Assembly: GCA_024998705.1 (NCBI GenBank)
Contig: JACOEF010000509.1
Location: 1 to 5,230 of the forward strand
Reading direction: 5' to 3'
Source of the DNA: Nitrospira sp.
GTDB taxonomy: Bacteria > Nitrospirota > Nitrospiria > Nitrospirales > Nitrospiraceae
DNA length: 5,230 nt
This document shows positions 1-5,230 of the stretch, one piece after another. The notes under the pieces were generated by a model, which searched no databases, was not told the DNA's origin, and saw only the letters and a list, made by a program, of their open reading frames with translations. The position numbers were made by a program, and so were the translations under genes. How positions within the stretch are numbered: position 1 is the stretch's first letter; each line of letters starts with the position of its first letter.

Positions 1-613
1 CCGCCCCTTTTGCGATGAACACATGCACATAGGGCGCATCCGGAACGTGCACCGGTTCACCAGGCTTCAGCCGCCCGCCCCACAGGACTGCGCCCTTTTG
101 ACGGATGGAAATGGCCGCGTGATGTCCCCGTCCGGACGCGATGGGAATGAGCCCGCCCTTGTTCAACTCTCCGTTAATGTCGAGCTGCTCATAGCCGGGT
201 TTGATCTGTTCCGTGTCGGGTGGCACCCACATCTGGATAAAATGCACCGGCTTCTCTCCCAGCGGGTTCATCTCGCTATGCCAGATGCCTGTTCCAGCGC
301 TCATGCGTTGGGCCAATCCCGGAAAAAGGAGGCCCTGATTGCCTTCTGAATCTTTATGCTCCAGCTCCCCATCCAACACCCAGGTCACAATTTCCATGTC
401 CTGATGGGGATGGGTCCGGAAGCCGCTCTGAGGCGCCACGATGTCGTCGTTGCTCACCAACAGCAGCCCGTGGTGCGTATTCTCCGGATCATAGTGGTTC
501 GAAAAGCTGAAGCTGTGCCGGGAATTGAGCCAGCCGATGCGCGAATGAAACCGATCCTCGGCACGACGGATATCAACGGCCTGATGCTCTCTGCTGATCT
601 CTTGCCTGGTCAT
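1..613 (-). CDS. Pirin family protein (cupin-fold, quercetinase-like), 3' end cut by window edge
   Basis: This is a partial gene: 204 codons are visible from ATG at 613, and the C-terminal end lies beyond base 1. Pirins are two-cupin proteins that bind one metal ion in the N-terminal cupin; some, such as E. coli YhhW, have quercetin 2,3-dioxygenase activity, and others act as redox-related cofactors. The metal ligand set is seen as H68-P-H70 (in RTHPHQDMEIVTW) and H112 with E114 (in GTGIWHSEMNP), the His-His-His-Glu pattern of the family. Also typical are HSFSFSNHYDPE near residue 33, VLDGELEHKDSEGN near 79 and FIQMWVPP near 125. Family members are about 230-290 aa, so perhaps 25 or more residues are missing off the edge. 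The start is supported by AAGGAG (621-626 on the complement), 7 nt upstream. No signal peptide is seen, so it is probably cytosolic. It diverges from the HxlR regulator gene, which may control it. The fold call is firm; the substrate is unknown. Confidence 0.95.
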   Translation of the reverse strand, partial: MTRQEISREHQAVDIRRAEDRFHSRIGWLNSRHSFSFSNHYDPENTHHGLLLVSNDDIVAPQSGFRTHPHQDMEIVTWVLDGELEHKDSEGNQGLLFPGLAQRMSAGTGIWHSEMNPLGEKPVHFIQMWVPPDTEQIKPGYEQLDINGELNKGGLIPIASGRGHHAAISIRQKGAVLWGGRLKPGEPVHVPDAPYVHVFIAKGA

Positions 614-655
614 GATTGCGCTCCTTCCCTCTTGGCGGCATGGTGACGTTTCAAC

Positions 656-684
656 TTGGTTCGCCGCTGCAGTTTCGGTATAAC
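656..684 (+). promoter_or_regulatory. Candidate sigma-70-type promoter for the HxlR-type gene
   Basis: TTGGTT (656-661) and TATAAC (679-684) are separated by a 17-bp spacer. The -10 matches the consensus at 5 of 6 positions, the -35 only at its TTG. Transcription would start near 691, leaving a leader of about 70 nt before the GTG start at 762. This is found by eye only. Confidence 0.35.
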
Positions 685-704
685 GCCGGTGGAGCACAAG
701 GCAA
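677..704 (-). promoter_or_regulatory. Weak candidate promoter for the pirin gene
   Basis: On the minus strand TTGCCT (704-699) and TATACC (682-677) are spaced by 16 bp. The match is modest. Its -10 overlaps the -10 proposed for the opposite gene, so both might be controlled by one bound regulator. It is listed mainly because nothing better is visible upstream of the pirin gene. Confidence 0.2.
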
Positions 705-750
705 GAAGGCACCGTCAGGTGGGGGAGTCACCATCTGGTAACCGACCCAA

Positions 751-756
751 GAGGAG
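751..756 (+). promoter_or_regulatory. Shine-Dalgarno site fixing the GTG start of the HxlR-type gene
   Basis: GAGGAG lies 5 nt upstream of the GTG at 762. The protein from this GTG begins just before the conserved Cys-Pro of HxlR proteins, which agrees with the family's usual N-terminus. Confidence 0.75.
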
Positions 757-761
757 CGCCG

Positions 762-1079
762 GTGAAACAGCCCCGCACATGCCCGGCCGAATTGACGAGC
801 AAGTTGATCGCCGGCCGATGGAAGATCGTGATCTTGTGGTATCTGTTTCAAGATGTGAAACGATTCTCCGAGTTACGTCGAGCCCTCGCCGGCGTGACGC
901 AGAAGGTCCTCACTCAGCAGCTCCGGGAGATGGAGCGTGACGGGATCATCGCGCGTAAAGTCTTTGCCCAGGTGCCTCCTAAGGTCGAGTACTCCGTCAC
1001 TCCATTGGGCACCAGTTTAAAACCGGTCGTCGACGCGATGCATCAGTGGGGCGCTGCACAGACGTCCGCTGATGCGTAG
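762..1079 (+). CDS. HxlR-family winged helix-turn-helix transcriptional regulator with a single N-terminal cysteine
   Basis: The product is 105 aa, a normal length for the HxlR family of small dimeric DNA-binding proteins. Family landmarks appear in order: CPAELTSKLIAGRWKIVIL (residues 7-25), RFSELRRALAGVTQKVLTQQ (34-53, the recognition-helix region), LREMERDGII (54-63), the wing with VPPKVEYSVTPLG (71-83), and the C-terminal dimerisation helix from about 84. Cys7 is the only cysteine. In characterised members such as Bacillus subtilis YodB and HypR a cysteine at this position senses quinones, aldehydes or disulfide stress, so a redox role is plausible, though many HxlR proteins are uncharacterised. 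The start is GTG with GAGGAG 5 nt upstream. It is transcribed away from the pirin gene and towards the debrancher gene, with a hairpin after its TAG stop. The likely target is the divergent region with the pirin gene, and its own promoter. The family call is firm; the ligand is unknown. Confidence 0.95.
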   Translation: MKQPRTCPAELTSKLIAGRWKIVILWYLFQDVKRFSELRRALAGVTQKVLTQQLREMERDGIIARKVFAQVPPKVEYSVTPLGTSLKPVVDAMHQWGAAQTSADA

Positions 1080-1109
1080 GCGAGAACTTCGTTGGCTGCA
1101 CCCGGCGAT

Positions 1110-1131
1110 CCGGGCACCTGACGGTGCCCGG
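1110..1131. terminator. Perfect 9-bp hairpin between convergent genes (candidate terminator)
   Basis: CCGGGCACC (1110-1118) pairs perfectly with GGTGCCCGG (1123-1131) around a TGAC loop. It begins 31 nt after the HxlR-type stop codon and lies 50 nt past the stop of the opposing gene, so it could end transcription from both sides. No T-run follows on either strand, so it is not a textbook intrinsic terminator. An alternative 6-bp pairing, CCGGTC (1128-1133) with GACCGG (1145-1150), overlaps it and could not form at the same time. Confidence 0.55.
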
Positions 1132-1181
1132 TCAACAGCCAGGAGACCGGCCACAGCCCAGTCACCCAGCCCGTCGCCTTT

Positions 1182-3335
1182 TCACTCGTTCGTTCCGGAT
1201 GCGCCACGCGCCTCGACCCGTACCTCACCCTCTACGGCCAGTACCTCGTGCCTGGTGACGGTTCCCTCCCGCCAAAAGCGGAGGTCAAGCGTCGCCTTGC
1301 CGACCCTCAGCTGGCGCAGGGTGAGATCCGGTAGCCAGGCTGGAAGCAGGGGATCGACATAGAGCCTCTTCTTTGACGCATCGGCGTCGAGTCCCAAGAT
1401 GGCGCGGAGAAGGTGAAACACACTGCCGGCCGCCCAGGCCTGCGGCACATTCGCCCCGAGGTATTGCACCGGGAACGTTCCAGGCCCCCGCTCAATACCG
1501 GCATAGAGTTCGGGCAGGCGGTTGAGCAAAAAGTACTTGCCTGCCTCGCTGATATCGCGGGCAATCATGGCCGCTTCCTCCCCGAATCCATACCGCTTGA
1601 ACCCCATCGCGATGAGGCCGTTGTCGTGCGGCCATACCGATCCGTTCTGATAGGAAAAGGGGTTATAGGCGGGATGACGCTCCGACAACGTCCTGATCCC
1701 CCATCCGCTCCACATGTCAGGCTCGCGCAATCGTCGCACCACTCGCTCCGCGCGATCCTGGCGGACGATACCGCTCCACAGAAGATGACCAGCATTAGAC
1801 GCGATCGTCTTTACCCGCTTCTTCTCGCCGTCCAATGCATAGGCATAGTACCCGAGGTCTTCGCACCAGAATCGCTCTTCAAACCGTTGCTGAAGATCGG
1901 CCGCCTCCTGCCTGAGCGTCGCAGCCAGACCGGGATCGCCGAAATGGTCCGCTGCCTCGGCGGCCCGGCGTTTGGCGTCGAAGACGTACCCCTGCAATCC
2001 GCACAACGCTTTCGGCCCCTTGACGAGCGAGCCGTCGGGGTAGAGGACCGCGTCGCCGGCGTCCTTCCACGCCATGTTTTCGTACCCCTGGTCCGAGCGG
2101 GTCTGGTACTCCTGAAACCCGTCTCCGTCGCGGTCCCCATACTCGTCGATCCAGCGCAGGCACTTCTTGACGACCGGTTCATATTGAGAGAAGAGGGCCT
2201 CATCTCCCAGCCACTTCCAGGCCTCGTGCCAGGCGATGATATAGAGGATCGTTGCGTCGGCCGTTCCGTAGTAAGGCGTATGGGGAATGCGTTTGAAATG
2301 GGCCAACTCACCCATTCGGAGCTCGTGGGGCATCTTTCCCGGCTCCGCATCTCGATAGGCATCCATGTCCGTCGCCTGGAGATCAGCCAGCCGCCTGAGC
2401 GTGCCTCGAGCAAAATCAGGATAGACCATCATGTTCTGCAGGCTGACGATCAGACTGTCACGACCGAAGACGCTGACGAACCAGGGCACACCGGCGGCGG
2501 CCAGCAGTTCTTCCTGGTGTTGATCGTCTGCCGCGAGGCGGAGGGCCGCCATATCTTCGACCGATTGCCGGTACAATCGATACCATTCCTCGTTCGACGT
2601 CGTGATCTGCGTCGTGGCTTGTTTCCATTTCGTCAACGTAGACGCGGCGCCGGTGTACTCGCACTCATGCGCACAGCCGACGGGGGCGCGCCGGATGTCG
2701 CCGCCCTCCTGAATCTCGTATTTCCAGCACGCATGCCACGCGGCGCCGGGCGCAAGATCCATCGTGAAGTGAATACGACCGTTGCCGTATTGCGCCTTCG
2801 AGTCGCACTTCTCGAAGGACAGCATCAGCGCTCGATGAAAGTCGCCATTGGCATAGCGGGTGATCAATCGTTGATCGTTACCCGTCCATTCGGTTTCGAT
2901 ATGGCCTCGGCGTGTGAATGTTTTCGCCCTCACCTCGAAGATGTCGGCAAAGTCATGACGGATCAGGAGTTCCAGATTGAACCGCGCGCGCTCGGTGCTG
3001 TAGTTCTTGATATCGATGTCTTCGTGAATGGCCTCGCCGACCGTGCGGCCCAGCACCAGTCCCACAGTTCCGGCGGCAATGGCCCCAGACTCCGCGAGGA
3101 CCTTGGGGTTCACGAGGTAGGTTCGCGAGGCGAAATAGGCCACGGCGCCTGAATTCAGCAACGTCCATGGTTTGCCGTCGATATATAGCTGATAGCGGCT
3201 GATGTATCGCGTATCACGCGAATAGAAACCTTGGTCGGAGGCATCCGTGATGGAACCGTCGAATTCTGACACCAGGAAGGTACTGCCGTGATTAATGGTG
3301 GTGACAGGAGGACCGACGATTACTTTTACTGCCAT
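1182..3335 (-). CDS. Bacterial-type glycogen debranching enzyme / amylo-alpha-1,6-glucosidase family protein
   Basis: The product is 717 aa, a usual length for the bacterial debrancher-like family with an N-terminal bis-type beta domain and a C-terminal (alpha/alpha)6 glycosidase barrel. The N-terminal domain spans about 10-210 (STFLVSEFDGSI at 18-29, GFYSRDTRYIS at 36-46). The barrel spans about 250-650, with VFGRDSL (289-295), GKMPHELR (333-340), PYYGTAD (354-360), DRDGDGFQEY (401-410), NMAWKDAGDA (420-429), GWGIRTL (544-550) and YQNGSVWPHDNGL (562-574), ending in PQAWAAGSVFHLLRAILGL (631-649). The acids in the 401-429 block are the best candidates for catalysis by comparison with related clan GH-G/GH133-like enzymes, but I cannot assign them firmly. 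Expected activity is hydrolysis of alpha-1,6-linked glucose in glycogen or a related glycoside; some family members have no proven substrate. No signal peptide is seen, so it is likely cytosolic. It starts 37 bp after the NDH-2 stop, so the two are probably co-transcribed. Its 3' end converges with the HxlR-type gene. Confidence 0.92.
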   Translation of the reverse strand: MAVKVIVGPPVTTINHGSTFLVSEFDGSITDASDQGFYSRDTRYISRYQLYIDGKPWTLLNSGAVAYFASRTYLVNPKVLAESGAIAAGTVGLVLGRTVGEAIHEDIDIKNYSTERARFNLELLIRHDFADIFEVRAKTFTRRGHIETEWTGNDQRLITRYANGDFHRALMLSFEKCDSKAQYGNGRIHFTMDLAPGAAWHACWKYEIQEGGDIRRAPVGCAHECEYTGAASTLTKWKQATTQITTSNEEWYRLYRQSVEDMAALRLAADDQHQEELLAAAGVPWFVSVFGRDSLIVSLQNMMVYPDFARGTLRRLADLQATDMDAYRDAEPGKMPHELRMGELAHFKRIPHTPYYGTADATILYIIAWHEAWKWLGDEALFSQYEPVVKKCLRWIDEYGDRDGDGFQEYQTRSDQGYENMAWKDAGDAVLYPDGSLVKGPKALCGLQGYVFDAKRRAAEAADHFGDPGLAATLRQEAADLQQRFEERFWCEDLGYYAYALDGEKKRVKTIASNAGHLLWSGIVRQDRAERVVRRLREPDMWSGWGIRTLSERHPAYNPFSYQNGSVWPHDNGLIAMGFKRYGFGEEAAMIARDISEAGKYFLLNRLPELYAGIERGPGTFPVQYLGANVPQAWAAGSVFHLLRAILGLDADASKKRLYVDPLLPAWLPDLTLRQLRVGKATLDLRFWREGTVTRHEVLAVEGEVRVEARGASGTNE

Positions 3336-3339
3336 TCAC

Positions 3340-3348
3340 ATCACCTCC
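3340..3348 (-). promoter_or_regulatory. Unusually strong Shine-Dalgarno site of the debrancher gene
   Basis: GGAGGTGAT on the minus strand is a 9-base complement of the usual 16S rRNA 3' end. The GGAGG core sits 8 nt before the ATG at 3335. It fixes the start and suggests efficient translation, in contrast to the NDH-2 gene upstream, which shows no clear site. Confidence 0.85.
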
Positions 3349-3372
3349 CATGCGCGTGAGGACTCTACCGCG

Positions 3373-4695
3373 TCAATCCACACCTTTTCTTCCGACTGAA
3401 ATCGGCGGGTGCTGCACTCCTATTGAACCAGCTTCTGCCTGTTGGTAGTCGGTAATGAGCGGACTGCTTCCCTCGCGTGTCACATAGGTCCACACCCATC
3501 GCCCCATGACCGCGACACGGTTGCGAAAACCGATGAGCAGTAAGACATGGACTATCGACCACAGAAGCCACGCCATCACACCAGACAGCTTCATGGATCC
3601 AATTTCCGCCACCGCGCGATGGTGGCCGATGGTCGCCATACTGCCCCGATCACGATATCTGAACGGAAGACGGGGCGCGCCGCGTATGTCGCGCAGGATA
3701 TTCACCGCCGCGGCTTGCCCCTGCTGTATCGCCGCGGCAGCCAGGCCAGGCACCGGTCGTCCGTTGGCATCGATCAACGCCGACATATCGCCGATCACAA
3801 AGATGTCACGATGTCCGGGGACGCTCAAGTCCTGCTCGATGCACACTCGCCCTGCGCGGTCGGTTGCGGCGCCGAGTGCGGGGCCCAACGGCGAAGGGGC
3901 GACTCCCGTCGCCCAGAGCGTGACGTCGGTTGCGATCCATTCGTCTCGCACTTTGATTCGCCCCGGTTCAACCGCCGTCACCAGACTCTCGGTGCAGACT
4001 TCAACCCCCAACTGCCGCAGTTGCTCCGTGGCGCTCCATGACGTGGCTTCCGAATACAGACCCAAGATACGCGGGGACCCTTCATACAGCCGGACGCGCG
4101 CCTGTGCCGTGTCGATCGCTTTGAAATCTTTTGTCAGGGCTCGCCGCGAAAGGTCCGCAATCGCTCCCGCCAATTCGACACCCGTCGGGCCTCCGCCGAT
4201 GACGGCGAAACTCAACGGAGTGTGTCTGCCGGTGAAATGCGCGTCGCGTTCTGCCGTTTCGAACGCCAGCAATAACCGACTTCGGATTTCAACCGCATCC
4301 TCGATCGTCTTGAGCCCCGGCGCATCTCTCTCCCATTCGTCATGACCGAAATACGCGTGGCGCGCTCCGGCCGCCACAATCAGGTAATCGTAGCCGAGCG
4401 CTGTCCCATCGCTGAGTTGCACCCGCCGAGCGGTGATGTCGAACCCTATCACCTCGCCAAGAATGATTTGAACGTTGCGCGATGTGCGCAGGATATGACG
4501 GAGCGAGGAGGCAATCTCAGCAGGGGAGAGCACGGCCAATGCCACTTGGTACAACAACGGCTGAAACGTGTGGTGATTCTTGCGGTCGATCAGCGTGACG
4601 TCCACCACTGTGTTCGACAAGGCCTTGGCAGCATGAAGGCCGCCGAACCCGCCGCCGACGATGACGACCTTCGGACGTTGAGGTGTTTTGCTCAT
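3373..4695 (-). CDS. ndh: Type II NADH:quinone oxidoreductase (NDH-2)
   Basis: The product is 440 aa, typical for NDH-2, a single-subunit FAD enzyme on the inner face of the cytoplasmic membrane that transfers electrons from NADH to quinone without pumping protons. The first Rossmann motif GGGFGG is at 14-19, followed by LIDRKNHHTFQPLLYQVA (35-52), where D37 likely contacts the FAD ribose. The NADH-binding motif VIGGGPTGVELAGAIADL spans 165-182, with E205 at the end of the following strand. ATGV (262-265) and IFVIGD (298-303) complete the FAD site, and AAIQQGQ (321-327) matches the family's conserved Gln-rich segment near the quinone pocket. A hydrophobic stretch, residues 370-396, is the expected C-terminal membrane-anchoring helix region. 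The start is placed at ATG 4695 because the Rossmann fold begins 8 residues later; no clear Shine-Dalgarno site precedes it. It is the first gene of a probable operon with the debrancher. A dihydrolipoamide-reductase-like protein is unlikely, since the redox CxxxxC is absent. Confidence 0.96.
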   Translation of the reverse strand: MSKTPQRPKVVIVGGGFGGLHAAKALSNTVVDVTLIDRKNHHTFQPLLYQVALAVLSPAEIASSLRHILRTSRNVQIILGEVIGFDITARRVQLSDGTALGYDYLIVAAGARHAYFGHDEWERDAPGLKTIEDAVEIRSRLLLAFETAERDAHFTGRHTPLSFAVIGGGPTGVELAGAIADLSRRALTKDFKAIDTAQARVRLYEGSPRILGLYSEATSWSATEQLRQLGVEVCTESLVTAVEPGRIKVRDEWIATDVTLWATGVAPSPLGPALGAATDRAGRVCIEQDLSVPGHRDIFVIGDMSALIDANGRPVPGLAAAAIQQGQAAAVNILRDIRGAPRLPFRYRDRGSMATIGHHRAVAEIGSMKLSGVMAWLLWSIVHVLLLIGFRNRVAVMGRWVWTYVTREGSSPLITDYQQAEAGSIGVQHPPISVGRKGVD

Positions 4696-4722
4696 AGAAA
4701 CACGCTCAGAGCGCGAGTCGGT

Positions 4723-4751
4723 GATACAACGTTGTCCACTATTCCGTCCAA
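4723..4751 (-). promoter_or_regulatory. Candidate promoter of the NDH-2 / debrancher operon
   Basis: On the minus strand TTGGAC (4751-4746) and TGTATC (4728-4723) are separated by 17 bp. Each matches the sigma-70 consensus at only 3 of 6 positions, so it is weak and could depend on an activator or another sigma factor. It is the best pair I see in the 117 bp between the oxidoreductase remnant and the NDH-2 start. Transcription would start near 4716, leaving a leader of about 20 nt. Confidence 0.25.
4726..4735. repeat. Perfect 10-bp palindrome upstream of NDH-2
   Basis: ACAACGTTGT is self-complementary and overlaps the proposed -10 and spacer of the NDH-2 promoter, about 31 nt before the ATG. 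The place suits a repressor operator. No regulator can be named, and a 10-bp palindrome may arise by chance in a window of this size. Confidence 0.35.
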
Positions 4752-4791
4752 GGCGACCGCAGGATCTGCATGGCCGGGCTGGTCGCCGGTC

Positions 4792-4813
4792 GTGGGGGAT
4801 GGGAACGCCCCAC
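4792..4813. repeat. Inverted repeat at the 3' end of the oxidoreductase remnant
   Basis: GTGGGG (4792-4797) can pair with CCCCAC (4808-4813) around a 10-nt loop. On the minus strand it begins within the final TAG of the remnant, where a terminator might be expected, but no T-run follows. It could separate the remnant from the NDH-2 operon, or mean nothing. Confidence 0.25.
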
Positions 4814-5230
4814 TAATTCTGCGTCGAGATGCGGCTCTTCCCATTTGCATCCCTCAACATCTGATCCGTACCCAGCCGGAATGTCCCGATGCGCTGGCCG
4901 GGAGCGAGATCCGCTGAAGGAGAGAGAAAAGCCCAGTCAAGACCGGATTCGTTCCGCAGCATGGTCAGGGCCTCGCCTGTTGCGAGGGCGCCTTCTTTAT
5001 ACTCTGCCAGGAATCCGGGCAGATCCACGGCCTAGACTCCTGGCTTTGCGTCCAAGCTCCCTGCGCCCCCACGAATAACAATCGCTTGAGACCGGCCTTT
5101 TTTTGATTCCGTCGATGATTGATCTCGCGCCGGTGACCTGAAGATTGTAGATGTCCGGATTGCTCCATCCCGAATTGAAGGCGCTGATGACGGCATCGTG
5201 ACCTGCGACCAGGCGGGCCACGTCGTCAGC
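4813..5230 (-). pseudogene. Degraded NAD(P)-binding oxidoreductase gene (NADH-flavin reductase / NmrA-like SDR), 5' end off the window
   Basis: Three minus-strand frames together spell one protein. Bases 5230 to about 5099 read VARLVAGHDAVISAFNSGW and then ARSIIDGIKK. After the seven-A run (5098-5104) a second frame continues KAGLKRLLFVG. After the five-G run (5066-5070 on the complement) a third frame reads GAGSLDAKPGV, an amber codon (5034-5032), then AVDLPGFLAEYKEGALATGEA and finally FRLGTDQMLRDANGKSRIS. This order matches the atypical SDR proteins annotated as NADH-flavin reductase or NAD(P)H-binding, about 210 aa long, which keep a Rossmann motif at the N-terminus; that part lies outside the window. 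Lesions seen are one frameshift at each homopolymer, one nonsense codon, and an early TAG at 4815-4813 that drops the last 20 or so residues expected after GKSRIS. The two frameshifts could be sequencing errors, but the amber codon and lost tail argue for true decay. It points the same way as NDH-2, 117 bp upstream of it. Confidence 0.82.

Larger units (their letters stand above)
614..761. promoter_or_regulatory. Divergent intergenic regulatory region between pirin and HxlR-type genes
   Basis: This 148-bp gap separates two divergently transcribed genes and must hold both promoters. Two candidate -10 elements overlap near its centre, TATAAC on the plus strand (679-684) and TATACC on the minus strand (682-677), so the promoters may compete. 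An 8-bp inverted repeat, ATGGTGAC (640-647) and GTCACCAT (727-734), brackets that core, 79 bp apart between arms. HxlR-family regulators commonly bind inverted repeats in the divergent region beside their own gene. That this region is the regulator's target is inference from layout. Confidence 0.6.

Noticed and set aside
401..408. Possible EF-hand-like calcium site DRDGDGFQ in the debrancher (protein residues 401-408, not bases)
   Set aside because: DGDG-type stretches followed by an aromatic and Glu are a regular part of this glycosidase barrel, so calcium binding cannot be claimed from the short pattern alone.
23..646. Two plus-strand open frames (23-349 and 356-646) at the left end
   Set aside because: Both are antisense to the pirin gene, whose metal ligands and conserved blocks are clear on the minus strand.
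1811..2413. A 200-codon minus-strand open frame inside the debrancher gene
   Set aside because: It is an out-of-phase reading of the same strand, very rich in Arg, Ser and Thr, with no conserved motif.
1413..3152. A 579-codon open frame on the plus strand, opposite the debrancher gene
   Set aside because: It lies wholly antisense to a gene with many family motifs, has no recognisable domain, and is Arg/Pro/Val rich in the way expected for a frame opposite a GC-rich gene. No ribosome site or promoter supports it.
3506..4345. A 279-codon plus-strand open frame opposite NDH-2
   Set aside because: It is antisense to the clear NDH-2 gene, with low-complexity Ser/Arg/Pro-rich content and no motif.
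4698..4780. Minus-strand reading DPAVALDGIVDNVVSP as a lost C-terminal piece of the oxidoreductase
   Set aside because: The AVAL stretch faintly resembles the family's tail, but it is displaced by about 60 nt from the last good block, overlaps the likely NDH-2 promoter and is too short to trust.
4342..4917. A 191-codon plus-strand open frame spanning the NDH-2 5' end and upstream gap
   Set aside because: It overlaps the NDH-2 coding region, its promoter gap and the oxidoreductase remnant on the opposite strand; no family features are seen.

Overview
The window is high-GC bacterial DNA (roughly 58-60% by eye) with dense genes and canonical Shine-Dalgarno sites. The protein families fit an environmental, respiring Gram-negative-type bacterium. 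The NDH-2 and debrancher sequences remind me of Nitrospirota or Acidobacteriota proteins, but the window has no rRNA or marker gene, so that placement is a weak inference.

Layout. On the minus strand at the left edge lies a pirin-family (cupin) gene whose 3' end is cut by the window. It diverges, across a 148-bp regulatory region, from a plus-strand GTG-started gene for a small HxlR-type winged-helix regulator with one N-terminal cysteine. The regulator gene converges on a long minus-strand gene across a 102-bp gap holding a perfect 9-bp hairpin. Most of the rest is a minus-strand pair: a type II NADH dehydrogenase (NDH-2) gene followed 37 bp later by a bacterial glycogen-debranching-enzyme / amylo-alpha-1,6-glucosidase-type gene with an excellent Shine-Dalgarno site. 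At the right edge is the remnant of an NAD(P)-binding oxidoreductase gene (NADH-flavin reductase / NmrA-like SDR). It is readable only by switching among all three minus frames and passing an in-frame amber codon.

How the genes may work together. The pirin and HxlR pair looks like a small redox- or electrophile-responsive unit, and the broken oxidoreductase belongs to a family often seen near such regulators. NDH-2 passes electrons from NADH to quinone without proton pumping. The debrancher releases glucose from alpha-glucan branch points, or acts on a related glycoside. Their shared operon suggests, without proving, a link between storage-glucan use and NADH disposal.

I found no tRNA, rRNA, CRISPR array, insertion sequence or phage gene, and no convincing undescribed system. 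The most notable items are the multiply damaged oxidoreductase gene with lesions at homopolymer runs, the single-cysteine regulator next to pirin, and a 10-bp palindrome overlapping a candidate promoter upstream of NDH-2.
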